Assembly: GCA_015233565.1 (NCBI GenBank)
Contig: JADFXM010000005.1
Location: 124,001 to 188,000, forward strand
Source: Candidatus Rifleibacteriota bacterium
Lineage (GTDB): Bacteria > Muiribacteriota > Ozemobacteria > Ozemobacterales > Ozemobacteraceae
DNA length: 64,000 nucleotides
Direction: 5' to 3'
The translations under genes were made by a program, and so were the position numbers. Within the stretch, counting starts at the first letter, position 1. Every line of letters starts with the position of its first letter. Shown here in pieces: positions 25,358 through 33,885 of the stretch. The notes beneath the pieces are model-generated. The model was not told the origin of the DNA, did not search any database, and was given only the letters and a program-made list of their open reading frames with translations.

Positions 25358-26380
25358 CTAAACACCTTTTAGAAACTTAACAGCCTTAAGAAAAAAGTAT
25401 CTGCTGTTCTTAATATCATCAACTGTCTGGGAGTCAGTTCTGAATAAAACATAGTAAAAATAAGCCAATGCATTAATTACAACAGCAGGAAATAATGCTA
25501 TTAAACATGCTGCCTTTTTATCAAAAATTGAAATTTTCAAATTCCTGATGAAGGAATCATACTCTTTCAGGGAATAAAAACCAAACGCCCTGGCAACAAG
25601 CAATTTCTTTTTATTTTGCATCGGAAATCTTAAAGTAATAGCTTCTTTAGACCTTGTACAAAAAATTTGAAACGACCAAATCAATTTCGGCCATTTTACC
25701 ATAAATACTTCAAACGCCCGAGGAGTCCACTGATGATTTCCGTGCCGGATTGAAATAACCGGTTTTTCCAAAACTATTATGGGAGTTGGCATCGGAGCCT
25801 GAAAAATCACACCAACATGTACAAATTCAGAGCCGAAATAAGGTTCTTTTTTTCGCTTATCCCAGATGTCTTTTTTTATTACCACACTACCTATAAAAGA
25901 AAGGTGGTCTCCTGTATTCTCAAAGAACTTTTCAAATTCTTCAGGCTGGTATATTCGGTTCTCCTCAATACGAAGCCTTTTGGAAAAATAGAGTTTAGAG
26001 AAATCCTGATTCCGTATTTCCGCATTGACAACAATCAGACTGTAGTTCTTTGAGAGTTGCTCAACCACCAAATCAACTCCTCCCGGAATCAAAAGATCAT
26101 CATCCGTCATAAACCAACAGTATTCTCCGGATGCGAAATCAACTGCCTTGCTATAGTCCTGATCCACACCTCCTTTTTGGGGCATCCGGAAATAGCGTAG
26201 CCCGGGGAAAGAGCTCTCATACCTCTTCACTACATCAGGTGTGGCATCAGTTGAAGCTCCATCCAAAATTATTATCTCAATTTCATTTGACGCTTGAGCA
26301 ATAATGCTTTGCAAAGTAGGTCCAATGCAGTCGGCCCGATTATAAGTCGCAATGCAAATTGATAACTTAGGTTTAGTCAT
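25358..26380 (-). CDS. Family 2 glycosyltransferase
   Basis: 340 residues from the ATG at 26380 (MTKPKLSICIATYNRADCIG); a longer frame to 26440 has no ribosome site. GT-A signatures: SICIATYNRA at 7-16, ILDGASTDATPDVV near 38-51, and the metal-binding DDD in CWFMTDDDLLIPGG near 90-103. A C-terminal part of about 100 residues contains a hydrophobic segment, so it may sit at the membrane. It probably transfers a sugar in assembly of the glycan exported by the neighbouring flippase. It is the first gene of this minus-strand cluster and divergent from the polyphosphate operon. Confidence 0.85.
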   Translation of the reverse strand: MTKPKLSICIATYNRADCIGPTLQSIIAQASNEIEIIILDGASTDATPDVVKRYESSFPGLRYFRMPQKGGVDQDYSKAVDFASGEYCWFMTDDDLLIPGGVDLVVEQLSKNYSLIVVNAEIRNQDFSKLYFSKRLRIEENRIYQPEEFEKFFENTGDHLSFIGSVVIKKDIWDKRKKEPYFGSEFVHVGVIFQAPMPTPIIVLEKPVISIRHGNHQWTPRAFEVFMVKWPKLIWSFQIFCTRSKEAITLRFPMQNKKKLLVARAFGFYSLKEYDSFIRNLKISIFDKKAACLIALFPAVVINALAYFYYVLFRTDSQTVDDIKNSRYFFLKAVKFLKGV

Positions 26381-26543
26381 CTTTTTTTCCCAATTATTAG
26401 CTTCCCGGTAAATCCCATATAGAATAGCTGAATTCGACATGGAATGCGATAGCCTAAAGCAATTTTAATGATTGGATGAAAGAACCCCCCCCAAATATTT
26501 TAAAGTAAAAGTATTAACCGTTTTTTAACAATTTTTGGCTATA

Positions 26544-26572
26544 TTGAGGAAAGGCATGAAATATAGTATATT
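26544..26572 (+). promoter_or_regulatory. Putative promoter of the polyphosphate operon
   Basis: TTGAGG (26544-26549), 17-base spacer, TATATT (26567-26572). The leader to the ATG at 26601 is about 21 bases. A run of nine C lies 53 bases further upstream (26483-26491). Confidence 0.45.
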
Positions 26573-26600
26573 CTCGCCTAACAGACCAGGAGGAATGAAT

Positions 26601-27590
26601 ATGTCCGATAAAGTAAAAAACAAGAAAGAGAATTTTATAGGAATTGACATTGGTGGCTCCAAGATAATGGCTGCCCTGTTTAATAATGAATTTAAGATTC
26701 TTTCCACAAAGCGTGAAAAATTTAAGGAAAGAACAAATATCACTGGTGGAATCGAGTTCATAAAAAAGCTTGTATCCGAAGTTTTAGTTGGAGCTAATTT
26801 AAAGATTGATTCCATCTGTGGAATCGGAGTAGGTTGCCCTGGTCCTTTAGATATCGACAAAGGACTTGTATTTGAAGCTCCCAACCTGGGTTGGAAAAAT
26901 GTTCCACTCAAGGAAATACTTACCAGGGAATTCGGATGCCAAGTCAGAATTGCAAATGATGTCGACGCTGGAACATTTGGAGAATATCGCTTTGGGGCTG
27001 GAAAAGATGCCAGATGTGTACTTGGAGTTTTTCCGGGAACGGGAATTGGTGGGGGTTGTGTATACGAAGGGAAATTGTTCCGCGGAAAAACCGGCTCTTG
27101 CATGGAAATTGGGCACATCCAGGTTCAGAAGGATGGCCCATTGTGTGGCTGTGGGAAACATGGATGCATTGAAGCTTTCGCAGGACGTCTTGCAATTGCG
27201 GCTGCAGCTTCAGTCGCGGCTTTCCGCGGCCAGGCACCTTATTTGATGGAAGACACCGGCGGGGAAATAGCCAAAATCAGGTCTAAATCTATTGCAAGGG
27301 CTATTTCTGCAGGTGATACAGTTATTGAGCATATCGTTCGGGATTCAGCAAAAAAACTCGGTTCTGTAATAGCCTCAGTTGTCAGTACAATTGCTCCAGA
27401 CATCGTAGTACTTGGAGGAGGTCTTGTAGAGGCAATGCCCGCCATTTATCTCAAGGAAATTTCAGCTGCGATAAAAGAAGAAGCAGTCGAATTTTTAGCA
27501 ACAGATGTCAAAGTTGCTGTTGCTAAACTCGGCGATGAAGCGGGAGTATTAGGCGCAGCCGCGCTCATCGCTGAAGAGGCCGCAAAATGA
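26601..27590 (+). CDS. ROK-family sugar kinase (glucokinase-like)
   Basis: 329 residues from the ATG at 26601, with AGGAGGA 6 bases upstream. ASKHA phosphate-1 motif GIDIGGSK at 14-21, catalytic ND at 119-120, GTGIGGG near 147-153, the sugar-binding EIGH (Glu169-His172) and the ROK zinc motif CGCGKHGC (Cys182, Cys184, Cys189). All the expected catalytic and zinc residues are present, so a glucokinase or related hexokinase is likely. It overlaps the Ppx/GppA gene as ATGA and is followed by ppk1, so it is part of a polyphosphate operon. Polyphosphate-dependent glucokinases are also ROK proteins, which makes a polyphosphate donor worth testing, although the zinc motif is more typical of ATP enzymes. 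Confidence 0.87.
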   Translation: MSDKVKNKKENFIGIDIGGSKIMAALFNNEFKILSTKREKFKERTNITGGIEFIKKLVSEVLVGANLKIDSICGIGVGCPGPLDIDKGLVFEAPNLGWKNVPLKEILTREFGCQVRIANDVDAGTFGEYRFGAGKDARCVLGVFPGTGIGGGCVYEGKLFRGKTGSCMEIGHIQVQKDGPLCGCGKHGCIEAFAGRLAIAAAASVAAFRGQAPYLMEDTGGEIAKIRSKSIARAISAGDTVIEHIVRDSAKKLGSVIASVVSTIAPDIVVLGGGLVEAMPAIYLKEISAAIKEEAVEFLATDVKVAVAKLGDEAGVLGAAALIAEEAAK

Positions 27591-29392
27591 AAGCGAACCA
27601 AAAAAAAATACATAAAAAAGTTATTTCCCAAATTAAGCCAACTATTAAAAAAGCTGGAAAAGCCATCCGGTCAAAACGAAGCCCAGGAAAAAAGAAAGTT
27701 GTAAGAAAACTCATTTCCCAAATTCAACCTGGAATAAAGAAAATCAGCAAGGAAATTCTTTCGAAAACGAAAACAATTCAGAAAAAAGCTGTTAAAAAAA
27801 ACATTTCCCAGATAAATAAGGAGATTGTCCCATTTCCCAAAAAAGTAATTGATCCCACAATACAACTCGCTGCTGCAATTGACGTTGGCAGTACCGGAAT
27901 CAGAATGGTAATAGCTGAAATCAAAAAAGACAGTCAACTTCGAATTATTGAATCAATGCAGCACCCGGTATCAATTGGAAAAGACACCTTCACAAAAGGA
28001 ATCATTCAGCAGGAAACAATCGAGGAATCCGTAAGAATTCTATTGGGTTATAAAAGACTATTAAAAGAATATGATATTAACGAGGAAACCTCTGTAAGAG
28101 CTGTGGCAACAAGTTCCGTAAGGGAAGCCGCCAATCGCGATACCTTCCTTGACAGGCTTTACATTGCAACGCACATTAATATTGAGGCAATAGAAGAAGC
28201 GGAGGAAAACCGCCTGACTTATATGGCAGTCAGAAACATTCTCCCAGCCGGGGAATGTCTAATCGGGAATGCCCTGATTGTCGAAGTTGGAGGCGGGGGA
28301 ACTGATTTATTACTTCTGGAAAATTCACATGTCGCTTTTTCTAACTCGTACAGACTCGGTTCGCTGCGAATGCGTGAAACACTAGCAACATATAGAGTCC
28401 CTCCTCCTCGAATGCGGGTGATCCTTGATCGTCATTTGAGATCAACAGTGGATCAGCTTAGGAGAAACGTTCCCGTTGGTTCCCTTGACAAAATTATTGC
28501 AGTATCCGGAGACATGAGGTTTGCAGCTTCTAAACTTGTTTCAGACTGGGGTTCAAACCAAATTTCCGAAATCAGTACAAAGGAATTTTCGAAGTTCGCC
28601 GACCGAATAGCATCAAGTTCCATCGATCAGCTCGTTCGAAAAGAAAACCTACCCTACCATGAAGCTGAAACCCTTGGGCCAGCTTTGTTAGCATATAAAC
28701 ACCTTGCCAGAGCTTTCAATGCAAAAAAACTGCTCGTTCCAAAAACCAGTTTAAGAGAAGGTTTACTTTATGAAATGGCAGCTCATGGCTCATGGAGTCA
28801 GGATTTCGCCGATCAGGCAACAAACACCGCACTTTCACTGGGACAAAAATTTCACTTCGACGAAAAGCATGCCGTCCATGTTACGGAACTTTCGATCGAA
28901 ATTTTCAGATTTCTTCAGGAAGATCATCAGCTTAGCGGAAAATTCGAATTACTTTTACGCCTTTCAGGATTATTGCACGACATTGGGATGTTTATCAGCA
29001 ACAGAGCTCACCACAAACATTCCATGTATTTAATTCTCAACAGTGATTTATTCGGACTCACTCTGCGTGATAAAATCGTAATCGGACTCATCGCGCGATA
29101 CCACAGGCGTGCGGGTCCCAATTCAGAGCATCAGGAATATGCTGTCCTTCCCCGCGACCATCGAATGGCAGTCGCCAAATTATCCGCAATTCTAAGAGTT
29201 GCTGACGCCCTTGACCGAAACCATCTCCAGAATATCAAAAATTTGTCCTACTCAAAAGAGGACGGACAATTTATTATTTCCGTTCCTGAAATGGAAGATC
29301 TCACACTCGAAAGAGGTGCTCTTAAAGAAAAAGCAAACCTGTTCGAAGATGTTTATGGGCTGAAAGTGCTGCTAAGAAAAGCCAATGGATGA
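27587..29392 (+). CDS. ppx: Ppx/GppA exopolyphosphatase with Lys-rich repeats and HD domain
   Basis: 601 residues. Residues 1-88 are a basic extension with three repeats in exact 30-residue register (ISQI at 13-16, 43-46, 73-76), full of lysine. The ASKHA phosphatase core begins near 95 (AAAIDVGSTGIRMVIAEI), with the conserved EEAEENRL near 203-210 and VEVGGGGTDLLLL at 232-244. The C-terminal domain is HD-like: LLHDIG with His464-Asp465 and His475/476/478. It should cleave terminal phosphate from polyphosphate or pppGpp. It overlaps the kinase gene by ATGA and precedes ppk1 by 90 bases. The basic tail is not part of the usual family and may bind polyphosphate. Confidence 0.88.
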   Translation: MKANQKKIHKKVISQIKPTIKKAGKAIRSKRSPGKKKVVRKLISQIQPGIKKISKEILSKTKTIQKKAVKKNISQINKEIVPFPKKVIDPTIQLAAAIDVGSTGIRMVIAEIKKDSQLRIIESMQHPVSIGKDTFTKGIIQQETIEESVRILLGYKRLLKEYDINEETSVRAVATSSVREAANRDTFLDRLYIATHINIEAIEEAEENRLTYMAVRNILPAGECLIGNALIVEVGGGGTDLLLLENSHVAFSNSYRLGSLRMRETLATYRVPPPRMRVILDRHLRSTVDQLRRNVPVGSLDKIIAVSGDMRFAASKLVSDWGSNQISEISTKEFSKFADRIASSSIDQLVRKENLPYHEAETLGPALLAYKHLARAFNAKKLLVPKTSLREGLLYEMAAHGSWSQDFADQATNTALSLGQKFHFDEKHAVHVTELSIEIFRFLQEDHQLSGKFELLLRLSGLLHDIGMFISNRAHHKHSMYLILNSDLFGLTLRDKIVIGLIARYHRRAGPNSEHQEYAVLPRDHRMAVAKLSAILRVADALDRNHLQNIKNLSYSKEDGQFIISVPEMEDLTLERGALKEKANLFEDVYGLKVLLRKANG

Positions 29393-29482
29393 CATTTTTT
29401 TTTCTACTTTCGCAAAACCTCAACAATCAATTTGTTACAAATTCAAAAATTGCCCTGTCATGAGAAATTTTGAGGAGAAAAT

Positions 29483-31603
29483 ATGACTAACTCTGGGAAA
29501 AGGTTTTTCAATCGGGAATTTAGTTGGATTGAATTTGATCGTCGTGTTCTGGAAGAAGCGCAAACTCAGTCGATTCCCATTCTAGAGCGATTGAAATTTC
29601 TTTCCATTTCCAGCTCAAATCTCGATGAATTTTTTATGGTTCGAGTAGGAGGAATAGGACAATTGAGAGATATTCGTCACTCCGGCCTTGACCCGTCAGG
29701 GCTTTCTGCTGATGAACAATTGTCAGAGATCCACATAAGATGTCACGAGATGGTTAAACAACAATATGATTGTTTTCAGGAAATTGAAGGGACCCTAGAG
29801 GAATCTGGGATAAGAAGAGTTTCTGTTGAAGGATTGGCCCCGAATCAGTTCAGCCACATTGAAAAAATTTTTGAGACTGAAATTTTCCCGATTATTACCC
29901 CAATGGCAGTTTCTTCATTTGACGACTTTCCATTGCTTCCGGGCTTAGGCTTAAACCTTGGAGTCAGACTGAAAGGCAAGGGCAAAGAAAACGAGCTCTT
30001 CAGATTTGCCCTAATTCCCCTTCCCAAAAAAATCCCCAGATTTGTCAATATTCCAGGAGAAAGTGGGGATAATTTCGTCTTACTTGAAGATGTAATTGGA
30101 GCTTTCCTGGACAGACTTTTTCCTGGGGAACCAACGATTGAACACTTCCCGTTCAGAATTACCAGGAACGCAGATTTAATAGTTTCAGAAGATCAAGCTT
30201 CAGATTTTCTTGAAGAAATGAAAGAAGTTTTGATTGCCAGAAAAATTAGCGACTGCGTCCGATTGGAAGTAGTTAACACCATTTCGCAAACTTCCATGAA
30301 TTTTTTGGTCAAAGCCTTGAAAATTGAGCAAAATGAAATTTACTCAGTCCCCGGTCCTATAAATCTTGGCGCATATATGAGTCTTTCCACAAGGCAGGGG
30401 TTTTCCCAACTCAAATTCGAACCCTGGACTCCTCAACCAGCACCTGAAGTCGTATCTGAGGAGGGAATCATGAAACTGTTATCGAAAAAAGACATTCTTC
30501 TTTTTCATCCGTATCAAAGTTTTGATCCCGTTGTCAAGCTAATAGAAGAGGCTGCTGAAGACCCCGACGTTATCGCAATCAAGCAAATTTTATATCGAAC
30601 TTCTGAAGGAAGCCGAATAGTGGAAGCGCTCGCCAAAGCCGCAGCATTAGATAAACATGTTACTGCTTTAGTCGAATTAAAGGCCAGATTCGATGAAGCA
30701 CGGAATATTGAATGGGCACAGTCATTAGAAAGAGCCGGAGTACAAGTGATATATGGACTTCGCGGCCTGAAGGTCCATGCAAAAGTCTGTGTAATCGTCC
30801 GACGTGAACCCGGCGGAATCAGAAGGTATCTACATTTTGGAACGGGCAACTATAATGAAAGAACTGCCCGAACATATTGTGACGTCAGTCTGATGACATG
30901 TTCAGAAGATTTAGGAAGTGACGCTTCCGCATTTTTTAACGCCATCTGCGGCTATTCGCAACCAATTAGATATAACAGAATTGAAGCGGCGCCCATTGGC
31001 TTGAAAAAAAGACTTTTGGAAATGATCGAAAGCGAAGCTGAAAGATCCAGACAGGGCCAACCTGCAAAGATCATGGCCAAAATTAACTCCCTTGTGGATA
31101 CTGATGTTATTGAAGCTTTGTACAAAGCTTCCTGCGCAGGGGTGAAAATCTTTTTAAATGTAAGAGGAATTTGTTGTTTAATTCCCGAAATCCCGGGAAT
31201 GAGCGAAAATATCAAAGTGGTCAGCATCATCGATCGATATCTTGAGCATGCACGTATATTGTATTTTCAACATGGCGGCGATAACCTGCTATTTATTTCA
31301 AGTGCTGATTGGATGCCTAGAAATCTGGAAAAAAGGGTAGAACTATTGATTCCTGTTGAACAATCTCATTGCCGGGATAGATTGATGAATCTTTTGGAAT
31401 CAGCTTTCAAAGATAACACTCAAGCACATCTGCTTGAACCAGATGGCTCTTACAAAAGAATTAAATCCCCCAAAGGTAAATCATTCCGAAGTCAGGAATA
31501 TTTGTATGAAATAGCAAAGGAATTGGGGAAAAGCGCAACAAAAGAACGAAGAACTGTCTTCGAGCCACAATTCCCACAATCTAAACGGAAAGTAAAAAAA
31601 TAA
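29483..31603 (+). CDS. ppk1: Polyphosphate kinase 1
   Basis: 706 residues, normal length. Reversibly polymerises the gamma-phosphate of ATP into polyphosphate at the membrane face. Start motif RFFNREFSWIEFDRRVLEEA, SSSNLDEFFMVRVGG near 43-57, FHPYQSFDPVV near 341-351, the histidine loop KVHAKVC (His432) and YLHFGTGNYNERTARTY (His451), and SSADWMPRNLEKRVE near 607. The domain order N-H-C1-C2 is intact. TGAGGAG lies upstream of the ATG. It is the third gene of the module with ROK kinase and Ppx, so synthesis, degradation and perhaps use of polyphosphate are co-encoded. Confidence 0.97.
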   Translation: MTNSGKRFFNREFSWIEFDRRVLEEAQTQSIPILERLKFLSISSSNLDEFFMVRVGGIGQLRDIRHSGLDPSGLSADEQLSEIHIRCHEMVKQQYDCFQEIEGTLEESGIRRVSVEGLAPNQFSHIEKIFETEIFPIITPMAVSSFDDFPLLPGLGLNLGVRLKGKGKENELFRFALIPLPKKIPRFVNIPGESGDNFVLLEDVIGAFLDRLFPGEPTIEHFPFRITRNADLIVSEDQASDFLEEMKEVLIARKISDCVRLEVVNTISQTSMNFLVKALKIEQNEIYSVPGPINLGAYMSLSTRQGFSQLKFEPWTPQPAPEVVSEEGIMKLLSKKDILLFHPYQSFDPVVKLIEEAAEDPDVIAIKQILYRTSEGSRIVEALAKAAALDKHVTALVELKARFDEARNIEWAQSLERAGVQVIYGLRGLKVHAKVCVIVRREPGGIRRYLHFGTGNYNERTARTYCDVSLMTCSEDLGSDASAFFNAICGYSQPIRYNRIEAAPIGLKKRLLEMIESEAERSRQGQPAKIMAKINSLVDTDVIEALYKASCAGVKIFLNVRGICCLIPEIPGMSENIKVVSIIDRYLEHARILYFQHGGDNLLFISSADWMPRNLEKRVELLIPVEQSHCRDRLMNLLESAFKDNTQAHLLEPDGSYKRIKSPKGKSFRSQEYLYEIAKELGKSATKERRTVFEPQFPQSKRKVKK

Positions 31604-31867
31604 TAAGCTCCAGAGCTTCTTGCAGCATTGTATAAATTTTGCACACCGAACAAAAATAAATTCAGGTTTGATGATCATTGTGATATTTTTCGTAAATTTA
31701 AATTTGCTAATTTTGCAAGAGCCTCTTCAAATTGACTAATTTTAATTAATTTTGTTAAGTTTTTAAAAGAAAATTGTTCATTATTTTTTTCTTTTATTTA
31801 ATATATCCTTGCTTAAGTAAACGGAGAATTTTAAGTTTTATACGTAAATCAAAATAAGGAGTTCTCA

Positions 31868-32779
31868 ATGTTTAACCGAACGATCTTGCTTTTGTTCACG
31901 TTCTTACTTGGGGTAAGTCTCGTTTCTTTTGCAGCCGAAAAGGCTTTTGAGAAAGTAAAGTTGGAAGAAGTGGATGCCGGTATGCCATATACCGTTAAAG
32001 AAATTCCAGTAACTGATCCTCAAAGTTTGAAAGGTGTTAAAATTGCAATGATTTGTGCCCACGGCTTCGAGGAAATAGAGGGAACCTACCCACTCCGTTA
32101 TTTTACTGCCCGCGGAGCTGTTGTGGATGTCATTACTCCCGATTGGATCAAAGGGCGCGTCATGGCGGTCCAATTCCTGAAGCCGTCAATTTGGCTCCCA
32201 GTCACAAAAAATGTTTCTGATGCAAAAGCAACAGATTACTGTGCTGTTTTTGTCCCCGGAGGGGCCTGGAATCCTATCATCATGCGAACTGATGGAAAAA
32301 TCCTTGCGTTTCTTTCAGATGCCTATAAAGCAAATAAACTGGTTACGTCTATATGCCATGGTCCTCAAGTTCTTATTAGCGCAGGGCTTGTAAAAGATAA
32401 AGACATAACCGGTGTTTCAGACATTCGAACTGACCTTCGCAACGCCGGTGGACGAGTAATAGAAGATCAACCATCAGTTGTTGACGGACATATTTTGACC
32501 AGCCGTGATCCGCATGACCTTGCTGAATTCTGCCAAGCAGTTGAAGAATATCTCCATAAAAATGTTAAATTTTGTCACGGTCAGGAAGTTAAACCAGCCC
32601 AAGAAATGGAGTCAATTTCCATGTCAATGCAAACTGTAAACACCATGCCCTGCTCAGTTTGTAACGGAACGGGAAAACTCACCGGTGGACCAGGAAATTA
32701 TCCATACCCCTGTCCTACCTGTTTTGGAACCGGTAGGGTTCCTTCGGACGGGAAACCTCCTGTCAGCACTGATCATTAA
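31868..32779 (+). CDS. Exported DJ-1/PfpI-family protein with a DnaJ-type zinc-finger tail
   Basis: 303 residues. Residues 1-23 are a signal peptide (FTFLLGVSLVSFAAE). The DJ-1/PfpI fold spans about 55-235 with the acidic residue in AHGFEEIEG (Glu69), FVPGGAW at 128-134 and the nucleophile elbow ICHGP (Cys163-His164). The C-terminus has two CxxCxGTG units: Cys262-Ser-Val-Cys265-NGTG and Cys282-Pro-Thr-Cys285-FGTG, the zinc-finger pattern of DnaJ. It has a strong AAGGAG site and its own terminator, so it is a single-gene unit. The combination of periplasmic export, a thiol enzyme fold and a DnaJ-like zinc finger is unusual. Function is unknown; chaperone or deglycase roles are guesses. Confidence 0.85.
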   Translation: MFNRTILLLFTFLLGVSLVSFAAEKAFEKVKLEEVDAGMPYTVKEIPVTDPQSLKGVKIAMICAHGFEEIEGTYPLRYFTARGAVVDVITPDWIKGRVMAVQFLKPSIWLPVTKNVSDAKATDYCAVFVPGGAWNPIIMRTDGKILAFLSDAYKANKLVTSICHGPQVLISAGLVKDKDITGVSDIRTDLRNAGGRVIEDQPSVVDGHILTSRDPHDLAEFCQAVEEYLHKNVKFCHGQEVKPAQEMESISMSMQTVNTMPCSVCNGTGKLTGGPGNYPYPCPTCFGTGRVPSDGKPPVSTDH

Positions 32780-32795
32780 TATCAATGTCTAAATG

Positions 32796-32841
32796 AACTT
32801 TCGCACTTTTGAGAGCCTCTCTTCAAAGTGCGAAAGTTTTC
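32796..32841 (+). terminator. Terminator of the PfpI-zinc finger gene
   Basis: A 14-base perfect stem AACTTTCGCACTTT (32796-32809) / AAAGTGCGAAAGTT (32825-32838), loop 15, then TTC. It begins 17 bases after the stop. Confidence 0.85.
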
Positions 32842-33017
32842 TAAGTTCTGTTCTTTAAGCTGCTCCTGAATCGAATAACCAATCTAAATTTTCCATTTTT
32901 GGAAAAATGTTGTCAGAATTAAATTCTCAACATAGCAATTCTGAAATAATTTTTACATAACAACAGGTACTATTTTTTTGAAAGTCAGAAGATCAGATAG
33001 AAAATTGGAGGAAGAAA

Positions 33018-33866
33018 ATGGAAGCCTTATTGAGTCTTCCCGGCGCTAGTTTAGCCTGCAAAACAGAGGATTTTTCCCTTTACCACTTTAAACAAAAACT
33101 TGAGAAAGAGGAATCTTTCACTTTTAAAACTGACCAATTTGGAATTTTTTTCTGTCTGGAAGGCCACCTATCAAGCAGTCCACGATCATTGTCCTATTTC
33201 CTTCAGAAAAACATCATTGCATTTGCTTTGCAACATGATTGCATTAAAACCATTCCAGCCGGTGTAGACGTAGAACTGTTAATCCTCCTCTTCAGTAAAG
33301 AAACACTGAAGCAAAAAATCTCTGAAATTGGCGAAAAAATAGACCTCACCTGGGATCAATTTACCCCCTGTCAATGCTCTATTAAAACATGCAACAAAAA
33401 TCTCCTGAATCTTGCTATAAAGCTATTTGAAGAAAGCAATAAAAAATACTGGGGTTCAAAAACACTGGTCAATTTGCTTTTTCAGGAATTGCTGATTCAC
33501 TTCATCAGATTGTTTGCTGACTCTAATTCTGATGCCCGGAATAATCCTGCGGTACATGAAATCAAAAATTTTGTGTCAACAAACTTTAAAGATAAAATTG
33601 AACTGAAGCATCTTGCCTCACTGACCGGGATGTCACCAGGGCATTTGTGCAAACTCTTTAAAGAAGCCACCGGGCAAACCATTGTACAATACATCAACTA
33701 TTTCCGTATTTTTCAGGCATGCGAACTTCTTTCCGGAAGTGAATTGAGCATTGAGCATATAATAGAAGAAACCGGCTTCAACAACCTGAACTATTTCTAT
33801 CGAACTTTTAAAAAAGTTACTGGCAAGCTCCCCGCCAAATACAGGAAAACAGCTATTGCCAATTGA
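33018..33866 (+). CDS. AraC-family transcriptional regulator
   Basis: 282 residues. A cupin-like N-terminal sensing region (1-150) has no recognised ligand. The C-terminal about 100 residues form the paired helix-turn-helix of AraC/XylS: VHEIKNFVSTNFKDKIELKH, LASLTGMSPGHLCKLFKEATG (first reading helix), NYFRIFQACELLSGSELSIEHI, and EETGFNNLNYFYRTFKKVTG (second reading helix). GGAGG lies 6 bases upstream of the ATG. The target is unknown; the nearest candidates are the exported PfpI protein upstream and the convergent membrane gene. Confidence 0.9.
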   Translation: MEALLSLPGASLACKTEDFSLYHFKQKLEKEESFTFKTDQFGIFFCLEGHLSSSPRSLSYFLQKNIIAFALQHDCIKTIPAGVDVELLILLFSKETLKQKISEIGEKIDLTWDQFTPCQCSIKTCNKNLLNLAIKLFEESNKKYWGSKTLVNLLFQELLIHFIRLFADSNSDARNNPAVHEIKNFVSTNFKDKIELKHLASLTGMSPGHLCKLFKEATGQTIVQYINYFRIFQACELLSGSELSIEHIIEETGFNNLNYFYRTFKKVTGKLPAKYRKTAIAN

Positions 33867-33885
33867 ACAAAATGTATTTTTCAAT

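Noticed and set aside
26525..27118. 197-residue minus-strand frame across the ROK kinase gene
   Set aside because: It is a Pro/Ser-rich shadow; the plus-strand frame has all ROK motifs and a strong ribosome site.
31604..31640. Terminator after ppk1
   Set aside because: Only a 6-base AAGCTC/GAGCTT stem with a 2-base loop and no U-run is seen, too weak to call.
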